A stretch of 64,000 bases of DNA. It comes from Bacteroidota bacterium (lineage in GTDB: Bacteria; Bacteroidota; Ignavibacteria; Ignavibacteriales; Ignavibacteriaceae). This document shows, in pieces, positions 47,521 through 57,209 of the stretch; positions within the stretch are counted from its first letter, which is position 1, and every line of letters starts with the position of its first letter. A program made the position numbers and the translations under genes. The notes under the pieces are model-generated. The model was given only the letters and a program-made list of their open reading frames with translations. It was not told where the DNA came from and did no database searches. Location: the NCBI GenBank assembly GCA_022564295.1, contig JADFLR010000011.1, positions 1 through 64,000 of the forward strand, given 5' to 3'.

Positions 47521-48837
47521 ATGAAACAAAGGTATTTAAACAGCAAGATTGTCTTTATTCTTAGTACACTTTTTTTCCTTGATGCAGAAGTTCTTTTACC
47601 GCAAATAGACTGGATAGAATATTCTTCAAATCCTATAATACAGCCAACTACGGGGTGGGAATCCGGAGTTGTTCTTACGCCCGCTGTAATTAAACATGGC
47701 GACACACTAAAAATGTGGTACACAGGGACAACATCACTTTTCAATCCTTCAAGTATAGGATACGCCTGGTCCTTGGATGAAATTACCTGGACAAGATACG
47801 GTGGCAATCCTGTAATGAGTGGTCGCAGTGGTGAATGGGATGATCAGGGAATAGCGATGCCCGTAATGATATCAGATGGCGATACTTTAAGGATGTGGTA
47901 TGGAGGAGGCGGATTGAGTCCTGACGAATGGGATCTTGGTTATGCTGTATCAGTTAACGGAATTAATTGGACCCGCTTCCCCAATCCGGTTTTACAAAGA
48001 GGGGTTGCAGGAGAATGGAATGCTGATGTCCTTACAACGGGAGGGGTAATTAAAGAAAAGGGGATCTATAAAATGTGGTTCACCGGAGGAACCGGTTCCG
48101 TTAGCCCGGCAAACCAGAATACAAAAACCAGCATTGGTTATGCAACATCAACAGATGGATTGGATTGGACAATTTATGATGATCCAACTACAACAACAGC
48201 GCCATATGAATTTAGTGATCCGGTAATAGAACATGGAGAGAGTGGTGAATGGGATTCCAATGAAACGCTTTCATCAAGTGTTATTAAAACTATCAATGGT
48301 TATCAACTATGGTATTCAGGATGGATAGCAGGATCCTCACAAAATATAGGATATGCTACATCATTAAATGGAATTGAATGGGTAAAGCATACGAACAATC
48401 CTGTTTTCAATGCCCCAGAGACATGGACAAATCTTCTAGTATTTCCAAGTGTTCTGCTTGATAACAACGAATATAGAATGTGGTTTCAGGGATGGCAGGG
48501 CGGTACGGCATCCATAGGTTATGCAACATCTTCGGTTACTAATGTAAATGAAGAATCTTATGGATATATGATTAAAGATTTTATCTTGTATCAGAATTAC
48601 CCAAATCCATTTAATCCACAAACTGTGATTAGCTATAAAATTCGCGCGCGCAGTAATGTAGTAATCAAAATTAATGATGTGTTGGGAAAAGAAATTTCAA
48701 CGCTTGTTAATGAAGAAAAAAATGCCGGAACATATGAAGTAACTTTTAATGGCGATGAGCTTCCGAGTGGTATTTATTACTATAAAATTATTATTGGAAA
48801 CTTTTCCGACACTAAGAAGATGATTTTGTTGAAATAA
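47521..48837 (+). CDS. Secreted glycosidase-like five-bladed propeller with T9SS sorting domain
   Basis: The 438-residue protein has a signal peptide (about 1-28). Repeats of the pattern G-D-T-L-(K/R)-M-W-Y and GYA-x-S-x(D/N)G-x-x-W-T follow, like the blades of GH43/GH32-type glycosidases or of sialidase-like proteins. The C-terminal sorting domain is canonical (YQNYPNPFNPQTVISY, NDVLGKEISTLVNEEKNAG, KKMILLK). Catalytic residues cannot be assigned, so it may bind rather than cleave sugars. GAGGAGG precedes the ATG. Confidence 0.8.
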   Translation: MKQRYLNSKIVFILSTLFFLDAEVLLPQIDWIEYSSNPIIQPTTGWESGVVLTPAVIKHGDTLKMWYTGTTSLFNPSSIGYAWSLDEITWTRYGGNPVMSGRSGEWDDQGIAMPVMISDGDTLRMWYGGGGLSPDEWDLGYAVSVNGINWTRFPNPVLQRGVAGEWNADVLTTGGVIKEKGIYKMWFTGGTGSVSPANQNTKTSIGYATSTDGLDWTIYDDPTTTTAPYEFSDPVIEHGESGEWDSNETLSSSVIKTINGYQLWYSGWIAGSSQNIGYATSLNGIEWVKHTNNPVFNAPETWTNLLVFPSVLLDNNEYRMWFQGWQGGTASIGYATSSVTNVNEESYGYMIKDFILYQNYPNPFNPQTVISYKIRARSNVVIKINDVLGKEISTLVNEEKNAGTYEVTFNGDELPSGIYYYKIIIGNFSDTKKMILLK

Positions 48838-48954
48838 TCTTGAGAGAAGCAGTTACCATCACACTAACTAAAATTACTGCCTCTGAAATCATAGCGTTAA
48901 TTTCCAGGTTTACCGGTGGGTATTATATATTAATCTAATATACCTAATACAGTT

Positions 48955-49323
48955 TCAACTTTTAGATGAGTTTTTTTCATACAGCGGCTCATATAATTGG
49001 ACCTTAACTTCGCCGGGCATTATAAAATGTGTTATGTTACCATATCCTTCATCTGTAATATCATCTATAAACTCAACACCACGCGCTTTCAATTCGGAAA
49101 CCGTTTTGTTAATATCATCACAGTAGAAAGAAATATTATGGGTACCTGAGAGTTTCGTCTCTTCATCTTCTGCAGGATGACAACCCATATCGGCTTCCGG
49201 AAGATCAAAGATCAGCCAGCCATCGCCTAAATCCGTAAATGAAAATTGTAATTTATCCCGGATAAATGCACGTAGCTCTTCAACCTGCGAAGAATAAAAC
49301 ATTGTGTGAACGCCTTTAATCAT
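48955..49323 (-). CDS. VOC superfamily (glyoxalase/bleomycin-resistance-like) protein
   Basis: The 122-residue protein has the vicinal-oxygen-chelate pattern of two beta-alpha-beta-beta-beta modules: MIKGVHTMFYSSQVEELRAFIRDKL, then SGTHNISFYCDDINKTVSELKARGVEF and a C-terminal GEVKVQLYEP strand. Metal ligands would be His and Glu in these strands. Members range from glyoxalases to antibiotic-binding proteins; the substrate is unknown. A degraded copy of its 5' end lies 2.1 kb away. Confidence 0.85.
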   Translation of the reverse strand: MIKGVHTMFYSSQVEELRAFIRDKLQFSFTDLGDGWLIFDLPEADMGCHPAEDEETKLSGTHNISFYCDDINKTVSELKARGVEFIDDITDEGYGNITHFIMPGEVKVQLYEPLYEKNSSKS

Positions 49324-49541
49324 TAATTAAACCTCCTGAATTTTGTTGAAAGGAAAATAGTAAATTCATAACTAATAGAAAACGATGAGTAAGAAATAAT
49401 CTGATGAATATCTTTCTTCCGGTTGATAGATAATTTTGGCAGGTAATTATGAAAAAAAACTTTTGAATTATTCTAAATTCACTTATCTTATCACACAGCA
49501 TTTTTGCTGTTGTGTATTTTTAATTATTTTTGAGGTACTTT

Positions 49542-49793
49542 GTGAGTAAAAAGCTTTTCGTGGGATCTCTCCCATGGGCAATGAACGATGAAGCTTTGAA
49601 AGAGGCTTTCGCTTCTCACGGAAACGTGATATCTGCCAACATTGTTACAGATCGCCAAACCGGACGATCAAGGGGTTTCGGGTTTGTTGAATTCGAAAAC
49701 GATTCCGAAGCTGCTGCAGCAATTGAAGCATTAAACGGTTCCGAGATTGACGGACGGAATATCGTTGTAAACGAAGCGAAGCCAAAGAATTAA
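49542..49793 (+). CDS. RRM-type RNA-binding protein (paralog 2)
   Basis: This 83-residue RRM protein starts at GTG 49542, behind TGAGG; a TTG at 49530 would add four residues absent from the paralogs. RNP2 is KLFVGSLPW and RNP1 is SRGFGFVEF. The C-terminus, NIVVNEAKPKN, is shared with the other copies. It is followed by a strong terminator. It is the only one of the four RRM genes on the plus strand. Confidence 0.92.
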   Translation: MSKKLFVGSLPWAMNDEALKEAFASHGNVISANIVTDRQTGRSRGFGFVEFENDSEAAAAIEALNGSEIDGRNIVVNEAKPKN

Positions 49794-49823
49794 ATTTTTC
49801 TTGGTTCAGTTGCAACTACAGTT

Positions 49824-49849
49824 AAAGCGCCCGACGGGGCGCTTTTTTT
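49824..49849 (+). terminator. Intrinsic terminator of RRM paralog 2
   Basis: AAAGCGCCC (49824-49832) and GGGCGCTTT (49837-49845) pair perfectly around GACG and are followed by a T-run. Confidence 0.92.
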
Positions 49850-50353
49850 ATTAAGCCGCAAAGTATTACACCAGACACAAAATCATTACTCCCACTGTAA
49901 TTAAATCTTTCCCGCCATCGTCCAGAAGATATCCTGCGGTGTTTGGCTTGCTTGTCATCTTGATTATAGTTCATGATCTAAGTCAAGAAAACCTGCCTGC
50001 CGAAAGATGGTGGATTTTGCTTCATACAAGAGGTTCCAAGATTATCTACAGATTAAATTTGTTCCAGCCATAAGTCGATGTCATCGACATATTCCCAGAG
50101 CGTGTTTTAAATTAGAACTTTTTCGACGAGTTACTTGCATGTGGCAATATATACGATTATTTTTTACTAAAATAAAAGATTTATGATGTTTAATAGAGAA
50201 ATATCATATAACGGGCTTCCACGGAAAAAATCTCGAAAATCAGAAAATTCTGAAGGAGATAATTTACACTTCGCCGGAAGGTGAAGAAATAATAAAAGAT
50301 AAACTAAGTAATCAACAAAATTTTCAAACCATTCATTAAAAGAGAGGTCTGAA
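49850..50353. other. Non-coding region
   Basis: About 500 bases show no supportable gene. A short palindrome, GTCGATGTCATCGAC, lies near 50073-50087. A minus-strand frame overlapping the next gene (50167-50415) has no domain and is treated as a shadow. Confidence 0.45.
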
Positions 50354-51415
50354 ATGAAGAAAAAACTATTGTTTCTTTTGTTAACTGCAATTGCTTTCTT
50401 ATCCTTTGTTAACACAAGTTTTGCTCAAGCAGGTGGTGTGTGCTATGCTACTCTTGGTACGAACGATCCTGCCGGGGGAAGTCTCATTATGATTGATATC
50501 GCTACCGGTGTCGGTACTATTGTTGGCCCAAGTGGGTTACCTGCCATACCGTCTTTAGCGATTAATTCTGCAGGCCAATTGTTTGCTACCAACATCGCAG
50601 ATCCTGCAAACCTTTACAGTATAGATCCAGCTACCGGCATGGCGACGCTGATTGGAAGTACGGGATTATTCTTCCCGGACGCCCTGGCTTTTGATGCCAA
50701 TGACAGGCTTTATACCATGGATAGTAACAATGACCTGTAAATCCTGGATCAAGCTACCGGGGCAGCTACTTTAGTAGTCAGTGTGACTGCCACCATCAGA
50801 GGGATGGAATTCGATCAAACCACTGGAATACTATGGGGAGGTGAAGGTGGTGCTCCCGGTACCAATGATGGAATCTACACCATTGACCTGACAACTGGTA
50901 CTGCCACACTTGTTGGCAACACAGGGCTAGGTAGCAATACCCCGGCCCTTTGCTTCGATCAAGCCGGAAATCTCTATGGCACTATGGGAGGTGGGAATAA
51001 TCCAAACAATCTCATTTCCATTAACAAGACAACAGGTGTTGGAACTATCATTGGTCTAATTGGCTTTGTAGCCGTTGCCGGCATGTCGTCTTTACCCCCA
51101 CCTGTAAGTGTTGATGATTCACAAGCGGGCATACTTACAATATATCAGCTTGCACAGAACTATCCAAATCCTTTTAACCCAACTACAAGGATAACATTTA
51201 TTCTACCTGTTGATTCAAAGGTTAGTTTAAAAATATTTGATGTTTTGGGACAAGAGGTTGCTAATCTTATTACAGCAAACTTAAATGCTGGTATTCACGA
51301 GGTGGATTTTGATGCCTCTGGCTTTAAGAGCGGTGTTTACTTCTATAAAATTGAAGCTAACGCTATTGATGGATCAGCTTTCACAGATGTGAAAAAGATG
51401 TTGCTGCTCAAATAA
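50354..51415 (+). pseudogene. T9SS-exported repeat protein interrupted by an in-frame stop
   Basis: One reading frame runs from the signal peptide (MKKKLLFLLLTAIAFLSF..., ending SFAQ) to a complete T9SS sorting domain (YQLAQNYPNPFNPTTRITF, DVLGQEVANLI, KKMLLLK). It is broken by TAA at 50738-50740. The frame continues at once as ILDQATG, and similar units elsewhere (LYSIDPATG, IYTIDLTTG) have Tyr at that place, so TAT/TAC to TAA is the likely change. Repeats of I-D-x-x-T-G-x-x-T-x-(I/V)-G suggest a propeller-like fold. It may be a true pseudogene, a sequencing error or a readthrough case. AGAGAGG precedes the ATG. Confidence 0.8.
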
Positions 51416-51487
51416 GAAGCAATACGTTCATCTTACCGTCCTCGTATGACGAGGGTTGAAGCTCATGAAGGACTTCAGCGGAATATA

Positions 51488-51515
51488 GCCCCGCCACAAT
51501 GGATTGTGGCGGGGC
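51488..51515 (+). terminator. Strong hairpin terminator
   Basis: GCCCCGCCACAAT and ATTGTGGCGGGGC form a perfect 13-base inverted repeat (51488-51500, 51503-51515) followed by TTATT, 72 bases after the broken T9SS gene. Confidence 0.85.
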
Positions 51516-51808
51516 TTATTCATGTTTGCGCGCTTTGAAACTACCCGTATATCCATCATTCCAATTGAATAAGTAATGCTCAGAAATTATTTTGCACAAG
51601 GCTGAACAGGGAGATAGCTGACCGGCAGAGTTTTTAATCATTCCGATACGCGAACAGAAGGTGAGCTTCCGGTTAAGGAACAAGTATGGGAATAATCGCT
51701 CCCTACTCACCTAAGCATTGGGTGGGATTTTATTTGAAATGAGATTACTCTTCTATAAATCATCACGATCGGTATTTTCTTGCCATTGCGAGTTAAACAC
51801 AGTAGTAT

Positions 51809-51880
51809 TCATATGTTTATAATTTTAGATTTTTGCCATATGAAACTCGTCCCGATTAATCGGGATTCGGTTCAAATGTA
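51809..51880. repeat. Dispersed 72-base repeat, copy B
   Basis: Gap-free match to 46858-46929. It includes the palindrome TCCCGATTAATCGGGA. Its right end TTCAAATGT resembles the start of the 39-base direct repeats at 54608 and 57171. Confidence 0.7.
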
Positions 51881-51900
51881 AAGCCATAAAGGGTTAAATT

Positions 51901-52944
51901 ATTAAAGCCGTAATATTCGAGGAGTTTGGAGCTCCCCCAAAAATTGCAAATGTTCCCGATCCCGTTCCAACGGATGATGGTGCTGTTATAAAAGTGATGG
52001 CAAGTGGAATTTGCCGAAGCGATTGGCATGGCTGGATGGGGAGAGACCCGGATATAACCCAGCTTCCGCATGTTCCGGGTCACGAACTTGCCGGTGTAAT
52101 TGAAGACGTTGGAAAAGATGTAGCCGGATGGAAACCGGGGGAAAGAATAACAGTCCCTTTTGTTTGCGCCTGCGGTACGTGTCCCGAATGTGAAATAGGA
52201 AACCATCATATATGTGATAATCAATCCCAGCCCGGGTTTACTCACTGGGGATCTTTCGCCGAGTATGTATTAATCAGCTATGCGGATACAAACCTTATCC
52301 GGTTGCCGGAAGAGATAGATTTTGTAACTGCTGCCAGTCTGGGCTGTCGTTTCAGCACTTCGTTTAGAGCATGTTCAGTGCAGGGTGAAGCAGCACCCGG
52401 CAAGTGGGTTGCCGTTCACGGCTGCGGCGGTATTGGCTTGTCCGCCGTTATGATCTCACACTCACTTGGCGCTAATGTGATTGCAATTGATATAGATGAT
52501 AGAAAGTTAAACCTCGCAAAATCCTTGGGTGCAAATATTATTGTAAACGCTAAAGATAACAACGATGTCCCCGGAGTTGTTCTTGACGCAACAGGCAGGG
52601 GCGCTCACATTTCTATCGATGCACTCGGAAGTGTAAAGACATGTACCGATTCAATTCTTTGTTTGCGTAAACGCGGTCGTCATATCCAGATCGGACTAAT
52701 GGTAGGGGATGATTATTTACCACGGCTGCCGATGGACAGGGTAATTGCAAAGGAGCTTGAGATAATCGGAAGCCATGGAATGCAGGCAAATAAATACGAT
52801 GTTATGCTTAATATGATCAGTTCAGGAAAATTAAATCCCGGCTTACTTGTTGGTAAAAGAATTCCGCTGGATGAAGCCCCGAAGGAGTTGGGGCTGATGA
52901 ATAATTATAGTGCGGTTGGTATTACGGTTATTGACCGGTTTTAG
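51901..52944 (+). CDS. Zinc-dependent alcohol dehydrogenase family
   Basis: The 347-residue medium-chain dehydrogenase has catalytic zinc Cys and His in [11 protein letters not shown] and GHE (VPGHELAG). The structural zinc cysteines are in [17 protein letters not shown], and the Rossmann motif is [11 protein letters not shown]. It oxidises an alcohol with NAD(P); the substrate is unknown. The conserved N-terminus ([11 protein letters not shown]) lies upstream of the first canonical codon (GTG 51994). In frame, ATT at 51901 stands at the usual Met of M-K-A-V, with AAAGGG about seven bases before. An ATT start would be exceptional. Confidence 0.88.
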   Translation: MKAVIFEEFGAPPKIANVPDPVPTDDGAVIKVMASGICRSDWHGWMGRDPDITQLPHVPGHELAGVIEDVGKDVAGWKPGERITVPFVCACGTCPECEIGNHHICDNQSQPGFTHWGSFAEYVLISYADTNLIRLPEEIDFVTAASLGCRFSTSFRACSVQGEAAPGKWVAVHGCGGIGLSAVMISHSLGANVIAIDIDDRKLNLAKSLGANIIVNAKDNNDVPGVVLDATGRGAHISIDALGSVKTCTDSILCLRKRGRHIQIGLMVGDDYLPRLPMDRVIAKELEIIGSHGMQANKYDVMLNMISSGKLNPGLLVGKRIPLDEAPKELGLMNNYSAVGITVIDRF

Positions 52945-52963
52945 TTTAATATCGGTGGCGTGG

Positions 52964-53308
52964 TTACTTCTTACGCTTGCGTGATGCCTTTGCTATTTTG
53001 TTATACCCCAATGCGAGACCAATCCAATAATTTAGGTCTTTTTTGGTTTTTGTACCGTCGGGACTTATAAAGACAAATCCTTTCATTGGTTTGCCTGTAA
53101 AACTCATCTCCCGGCACCCTCTCTTTTCAAGTGCCATTTCATAAGCAGCGGGATCAATGCGAGCCATCAGATCATCCTTAAGAATACCAACGCACATTTT
53201 GTTATTTACCATGAAGGTGAGCCCGCCCATCATCATCTTTTCATCCACACCGGGATGATCAGCCAATATTGTTCTAACTCTGTCAGCTAAATTTTCACTA
53301 TATGCCAT
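52964..53308 (-). CDS. TfoX N-terminal-domain protein
   Basis: The 114-residue protein matches the TfoX/Sxy N-terminal domain: MMMGGLTFMVNNKMCVGILKDDLMARI, RGCREMSFTGKPMKGFVFI and a basic C-terminus. In gamma-proteobacteria TfoX activates competence, but stand-alone N-terminal proteins elsewhere are uncharacterised. Its 3' end is convergent with the alcohol dehydrogenase, 19 bases away. Confidence 0.88.
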   Translation of the reverse strand: MAYSENLADRVRTILADHPGVDEKMMMGGLTFMVNNKMCVGILKDDLMARIDPAAYEMALEKRGCREMSFTGKPMKGFVFISPDGTKTKKDLNYWIGLALGYNKIAKASRKRKK

Positions 53309-53521
53309 AAATTAAAGTTAGGAACAATTTACATAAATTGTTAGTGTAGAATTTTAATCCTTATTCCGGTCAAGACAAGGAAGCTATTATTTTTGTCGTT
53401 TGCAGCAAGTCACAATTGTCGTCGTTGTATCCATTTTTGCACTATACAATAGTAAAGACGTTATTATTTTAGGGTACGCAATTTGCAGACGATCATAAAT
53501 TCTTAATTGAAAGAGGAAAAT

Positions 53522-54193
53522 ATGTTGCTAAATAAATTTATTCATTTGAGTATTATTACCGCTTCTTTTTTAATGCTTTCTATAATAACCGGCTGTGACA
53601 CAGCCGAAACAACCAACGGAACTGTCACCATAAGTTTTTCTCCATCCGTTATAATCCAGAAAATATCCGATGATACAATTCAGCTTGATACTGTAAAAAT
53701 TCTCTTAAGGGATATTAAACTCAAAAACCAATCCGGTAATGATGAGATGAACATTAAAACAGGATCATTTGTAGTTTACCTGAATCTTGACGCTATGACA
53801 ACCGACTTTGCAATTGGAAATGTGCCGCCGGGAAGTTATGACAGAGTGCGTTTCAGCATCCATAAACTGGAGGATTCCGAAACTCCCCCCGATCCTGAGT
53901 TCAGGGAAGATTCCCTGAGATATTCCGTAATAGTAAAAGGCACTTATAACTCCGTACCGTTTATATACAAATCGAAAAAATCGGCGCATCAGGATTTAAA
54001 ACTTGAAACACCGATACTGGTTGAGGAAAACACAGAGGCTAACCTAACAATAACTGTAGATCCACCGGACTGGTTCTATAAAAACGATAGCATTCTGGAT
54101 CCGAACGATCCTGCAAATGAAAATGACATAGACAATAACATTAAAGATTCATTCAAAAAAAGTTTCAGGGATGATGACCGGGACGGGAAGTAA
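53522..54193 (+). CDS. Predicted lipoprotein, DUF4382-like
   Basis: The 223-residue protein has a lipoprotein signal (lipobox ITGC) and a mature domain resembling DUF4382 (VKILLRDIKLKN, IGNVPPGSYDRVRFSI, where a strand turns at P-P-G-x-Y). The C-terminus is rich in Asp, Asn and Lys. It is anchored to a membrane, probably the outer. ATG at 53522 follows AGAGGA; a TTG at 53507 lies before that site. Function unknown. Confidence 0.75.
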   Translation: MLLNKFIHLSIITASFLMLSIITGCDTAETTNGTVTISFSPSVIIQKISDDTIQLDTVKILLRDIKLKNQSGNDEMNIKTGSFVVYLNLDAMTTDFAIGNVPPGSYDRVRFSIHKLEDSETPPDPEFREDSLRYSVIVKGTYNSVPFIYKSKKSAHQDLKLETPILVEENTEANLTITVDPPDWFYKNDSILDPNDPANENDIDNNIKDSFKKSFRDDDRDGK

Positions 54194-54235
54194 AATATTT
54201 TTTCTCGCCTCCCGCATTTATTATGAAATCTGATA

Positions 54236-54595
54236 TTATCTTGCAAAGCCCAGGGCAGGCGACATATACGCCGGGGCAAAAGCTGCTAATGCCTCTTTAA
54301 CATCAGCTGCCGGGTTACCATATACAGTAAACCCTATCGGATCTAAACACCCCATAAATCTTTCAGCAAAATTTTCACCAAACCCTTTTAGGTGTTTCAT
54401 TACCGCAGGTGAATCTTTATATCGCTCATATATGTGGCAGGTCTTTTCATCATCACTAAGAAACCACTCGTAATTAAAAGTGCCCGGTTCGTTTTGATTT
54501 ACAAAATCAACCATCTCACCCATTAATTTTTTAAAATTATCAAACTGTCCTTCTTTTACGTTTAGTGCCAATAACCAGGATATATTGGTGCTCAT
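54236..54595 (-). CDS. Antibiotic biosynthesis monooxygenase (ABM)-like protein
   Basis: The 119-residue alpha+beta ferredoxin-like protein contains QFDNFKKLMGEMVDFVNQNEPGTFNYEWFLSDDE in segments, with a later CHIYERYKDSPAVMKHL, typical of ABM-domain proteins. Members are monooxygenases or signalling enzymes; no function is assigned. The ATG at 54595 gives MSTNISW. The 39-base repeat copy lies just upstream. Confidence 0.78.
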   Translation of the reverse strand: MSTNISWLLALNVKEGQFDNFKKLMGEMVDFVNQNEPGTFNYEWFLSDDEKTCHIYERYKDSPAVMKHLKGFGENFAERFMGCLDPIGFTVYGNPAADVKEALAAFAPAYMSPALGFAR

Positions 54596-54936
54596 TAGTA
54601 TTATGCCTTTCAAATGTTAGAAGTTATTAATTTAGTTTTAAGATAGAAAAATTGGCGGGAAGCTCAAAATTTTACCTGTCCGCTCGCGACGGAGTAGAGA
54701 ATTGTTTTTGAACCGCAGAGAACCGGCATTATCGGACAAAGAAGGAAAATCATCCCCATGGTGGAGGATAATCAGCCAAACGATGATTGGTTATCATCCG
54801 GTGAAATATTATGTTTGTGATGATACGAAGAAATACCCGGCAAAATAATCCAATGCAAAAGATCGAAAAAATTAAAAAAACATTTATGCGCTTTTTTAAT
54901 GATTAGAAATTCACTTATTTAAAAAAGGTAAATCTT
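54596..54936. other. Intergenic region with direct repeat
   Basis: This contains the left 39-base direct repeat (54608-54646). No gene is seen in the remainder. Confidence 0.5.
54608..54646. repeat. 39-base direct repeat, left copy
   Basis: This matches 57171-57209 with one difference (G versus A at position 28). Both begin TTTCAAATGTTAGAAG and end TTTTAAGATAG. The pair brackets the oligopeptidase gene. Confidence 0.85.
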
Positions 54937-57081
54937 ATGAACCGGATAATAGTAATCGCTACATTATGTTGTGCAATACTCTCTTGTTCGAAAGCGCCTC
55001 CCGCGCAGCCGCCTGTTGCAAAAAAGATCAAAAAAGAATTAACTATTCATGATGATACCCGCATTGATAATTACTATTGGATGCGGCTCAGCGATGAGCA
55101 AAAGAATTCAGAAAATCCGGATGCACAAACTCAGGATGTTTTGGATTATTTGAATGCTGAAAATACCTATACTAAATCAGTATTGAATCATACAGAAACT
55201 TTTCAGGAAAAACTTTATACTGAAATTATTGGTCGCATTAAACAAATTGATGAATCTGTCCCTTACAAAAAAAATGGTTATTTCTACTATACACGATATG
55301 AAGAAGATAAAGAATATCCGATTTATTGCCGTAAAATAGAGTCGATGGAAAACACTGAGGAGGTAATGCTTAATGTGAATGAGATGGCAGAAGGGCATGA
55401 CTATTATAGCATTCGCAGTCTACGGGTAAGTAAAAACAATCAGCTGCTCGCTTTTGGTGTCGATACACTCAGTCGCCGCATTTATACGATAAAAATTAAA
55501 AATCTAAAGACCGGCGAAATATTAACAGATCAAATTGAAGGAACAACCGGATCAGCCGCCTGGGCCAATGACAACGAAACATTATTTTATACTATTCGTG
55601 ATCCCGAGACATTACGGGCTTATAAGATTAATAGACATACGCTGGGACAAACAACTGATCAGGATAAAACAATGTTTGTTGAAGAGGATGATCAATTCTC
55701 ATCAGGTGTATATAAAACAAAATCAGATGAATTTATTATTATCGCTTCAAGAATGACAGAATCAAACGAATATCAAATTTTAAAAGCAAACAACGCCAAC
55801 GGTAATTTTAAAGTCTTTTCGAAACGTAAAATGAAGCATGAGTATTCGATTGATCACTATAAAGAGACATTCTATATCGTTACCAATCGTGATAAAGCGA
55901 AGAATTTTAAATTGATGTCTACATCAGAAAACAAAACGGATGAACGCTATTGGCAAAATGTAATCGAACATCGTGACGATGTTTATTTAAATGGAATTGA
56001 AATATTCAAAAATTATCTGGTTATCCAGGAACGTAAGAACGGGCTATTGCAGCTGAGAGTGACCACCTGGGACAAAAAAACGGACTATTATTTAAATTTT
56101 GGTGAAGCAGCATATGCAGCTTATTTGTCTACAAATGTCGATTTCAACTTACAAATTCTGCGTTATTACTATACATCTTTAACCACCCCCGGCTCTACGT
56201 ATGATTTCGATATGCAAAGCAAAGAAAAGACACTATTAAAACAACAGGAAGTGGTGGGCGGCTATAATGCTGATGAGTATCAAACCGAACGATTATATGC
56301 AACTGCCAAAGATGGAACATCGATTCCCATTTCTTTGGTTTATAAAAAGTCATTAAAAAAAGAAACAGGTAATCCATTGCTGCTATATGCTTATGGATCA
56401 TACGGCAGCCCAATTGACGCCCGTTTTTCATCCACCCGTTTAAGCCTGCTTGATCGCGGTTTTGTTTTTGCGATTGCCCATGTGAGAGGCGGGCAGGAAA
56501 TGGGGCGTGACTGGTATGAAAATGGTCGGCTCATGCATAAGAAAAACACATTCACAGATTTTATTAATTGTGCTGAATTCCTTATCAAAGAAAAATTTAC
56601 AGATTCATCGCACCTGTTTGCCTATGGTGGAAGTGCAGGTGGTTTGTTAATGGGAGCGATAGCGAATATGAATGGCATGTTGTTTAGAGGCATTGTCGCA
56701 GCTGTTCCTTTTGTTGATGTTGTAACAACTATGCTGGATGAAACCATTCCATTAACCACTTCTGAATTTCGTGAGTGGGGTAATCCAAAAGAAAAAGACG
56801 CCTACGATTATATGAAATCATATTCACCTTATGATCAGGTTGAAGCTAAGGACTATCCGGCTATGTTAGTCACAACCGGTTTATTTGATTCGCAGGTTCA
56901 ATATTGGGAACCAGCCAAATGGGTAGCAAAGCTGCGGGAATTAAAAACAGATAATAATTCTTTGATCATGGATTGTGATATGGAAACCGGTCATGGTGGT
57001 GCCTCAGGTCGTTTTAAACGTTACAGACGAACCGCTCTTACCTATGCATTTATATTAGACCAGATTGGAGTACATGAATAA
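54937..57081 (+). CDS. Prolyl oligopeptidase family (oligopeptidase B-like, S9A)
   Basis: The 714-residue protein starts with a lipoprotein-like signal (CAILSCSKAPP). An N-terminal seven-bladed propeller follows (about 60-440), then an alpha/beta-hydrolase domain with nucleophile Ser in YGGSAGGLL, Asp in TTGLFDSQV and His in METGHGG. Similarity in IKQIDESVPYKKNGYFYYTRYE fits oligopeptidase B, which cleaves after basic residues in short peptides. The predicted lipid anchor suggests periplasmic or outer-membrane location. It lies between 39-base direct repeats. Confidence 0.9.
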   Translation: MNRIIVIATLCCAILSCSKAPPAQPPVAKKIKKELTIHDDTRIDNYYWMRLSDEQKNSENPDAQTQDVLDYLNAENTYTKSVLNHTETFQEKLYTEIIGRIKQIDESVPYKKNGYFYYTRYEEDKEYPIYCRKIESMENTEEVMLNVNEMAEGHDYYSIRSLRVSKNNQLLAFGVDTLSRRIYTIKIKNLKTGEILTDQIEGTTGSAAWANDNETLFYTIRDPETLRAYKINRHTLGQTTDQDKTMFVEEDDQFSSGVYKTKSDEFIIIASRMTESNEYQILKANNANGNFKVFSKRKMKHEYSIDHYKETFYIVTNRDKAKNFKLMSTSENKTDERYWQNVIEHRDDVYLNGIEIFKNYLVIQERKNGLLQLRVTTWDKKTDYYLNFGEAAYAAYLSTNVDFNLQILRYYYTSLTTPGSTYDFDMQSKEKTLLKQQEVVGGYNADEYQTERLYATAKDGTSIPISLVYKKSLKKETGNPLLLYAYGSYGSPIDARFSSTRLSLLDRGFVFAIAHVRGGQEMGRDWYENGRLMHKKNTFTDFINCAEFLIKEKFTDSSHLFAYGGSAGGLLMGAIANMNGMLFRGIVAAVPFVDVVTTMLDETIPLTTSEFREWGNPKEKDAYDYMKSYSPYDQVEAKDYPAMLVTTGLFDSQVQYWEPAKWVAKLRELKTDNNSLIMDCDMETGHGGASGRFKRYRRTALTYAFILDQIGVHE

Positions 57082-57170
57082 CCCGAATCTACTAAGTTAT
57101 TCTAAGCAGATTATTTATATAACAGACTTTTTAAGACCTGCCTGCTGGTAGGCAGGTTTATCGGGACTCG

Positions 57171-57209
57171 TTTCAAATGTTAGAAGTTATTAATTTAATT
57201 TTAAGATAG
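57171..57209. repeat. 39-base direct repeat, right copy
   Basis: Second copy of the repeat at 54608-54646. It begins after a CCTGCCTGCTGGTAGGCAGG palindrome and ends inside the HNH gene: its TTAAG contains the HNH stop codon complement at 57201-57203. Confidence 0.85.

Larger units (their letters stand above)
51416..51900. other. Intergenic region with terminator and dispersed repeat
   Basis: This contains the terminator at 51488-51515 and copy B of the 72-base repeat (51809-51880). No gene is supportable in the remainder. Confidence 0.5.

Noticed and set aside
50073-50087. GTCGATGTCATCGAC palindrome as a regulator site
   Set aside because: Isolated, single copy and far from any start; no support for binding.
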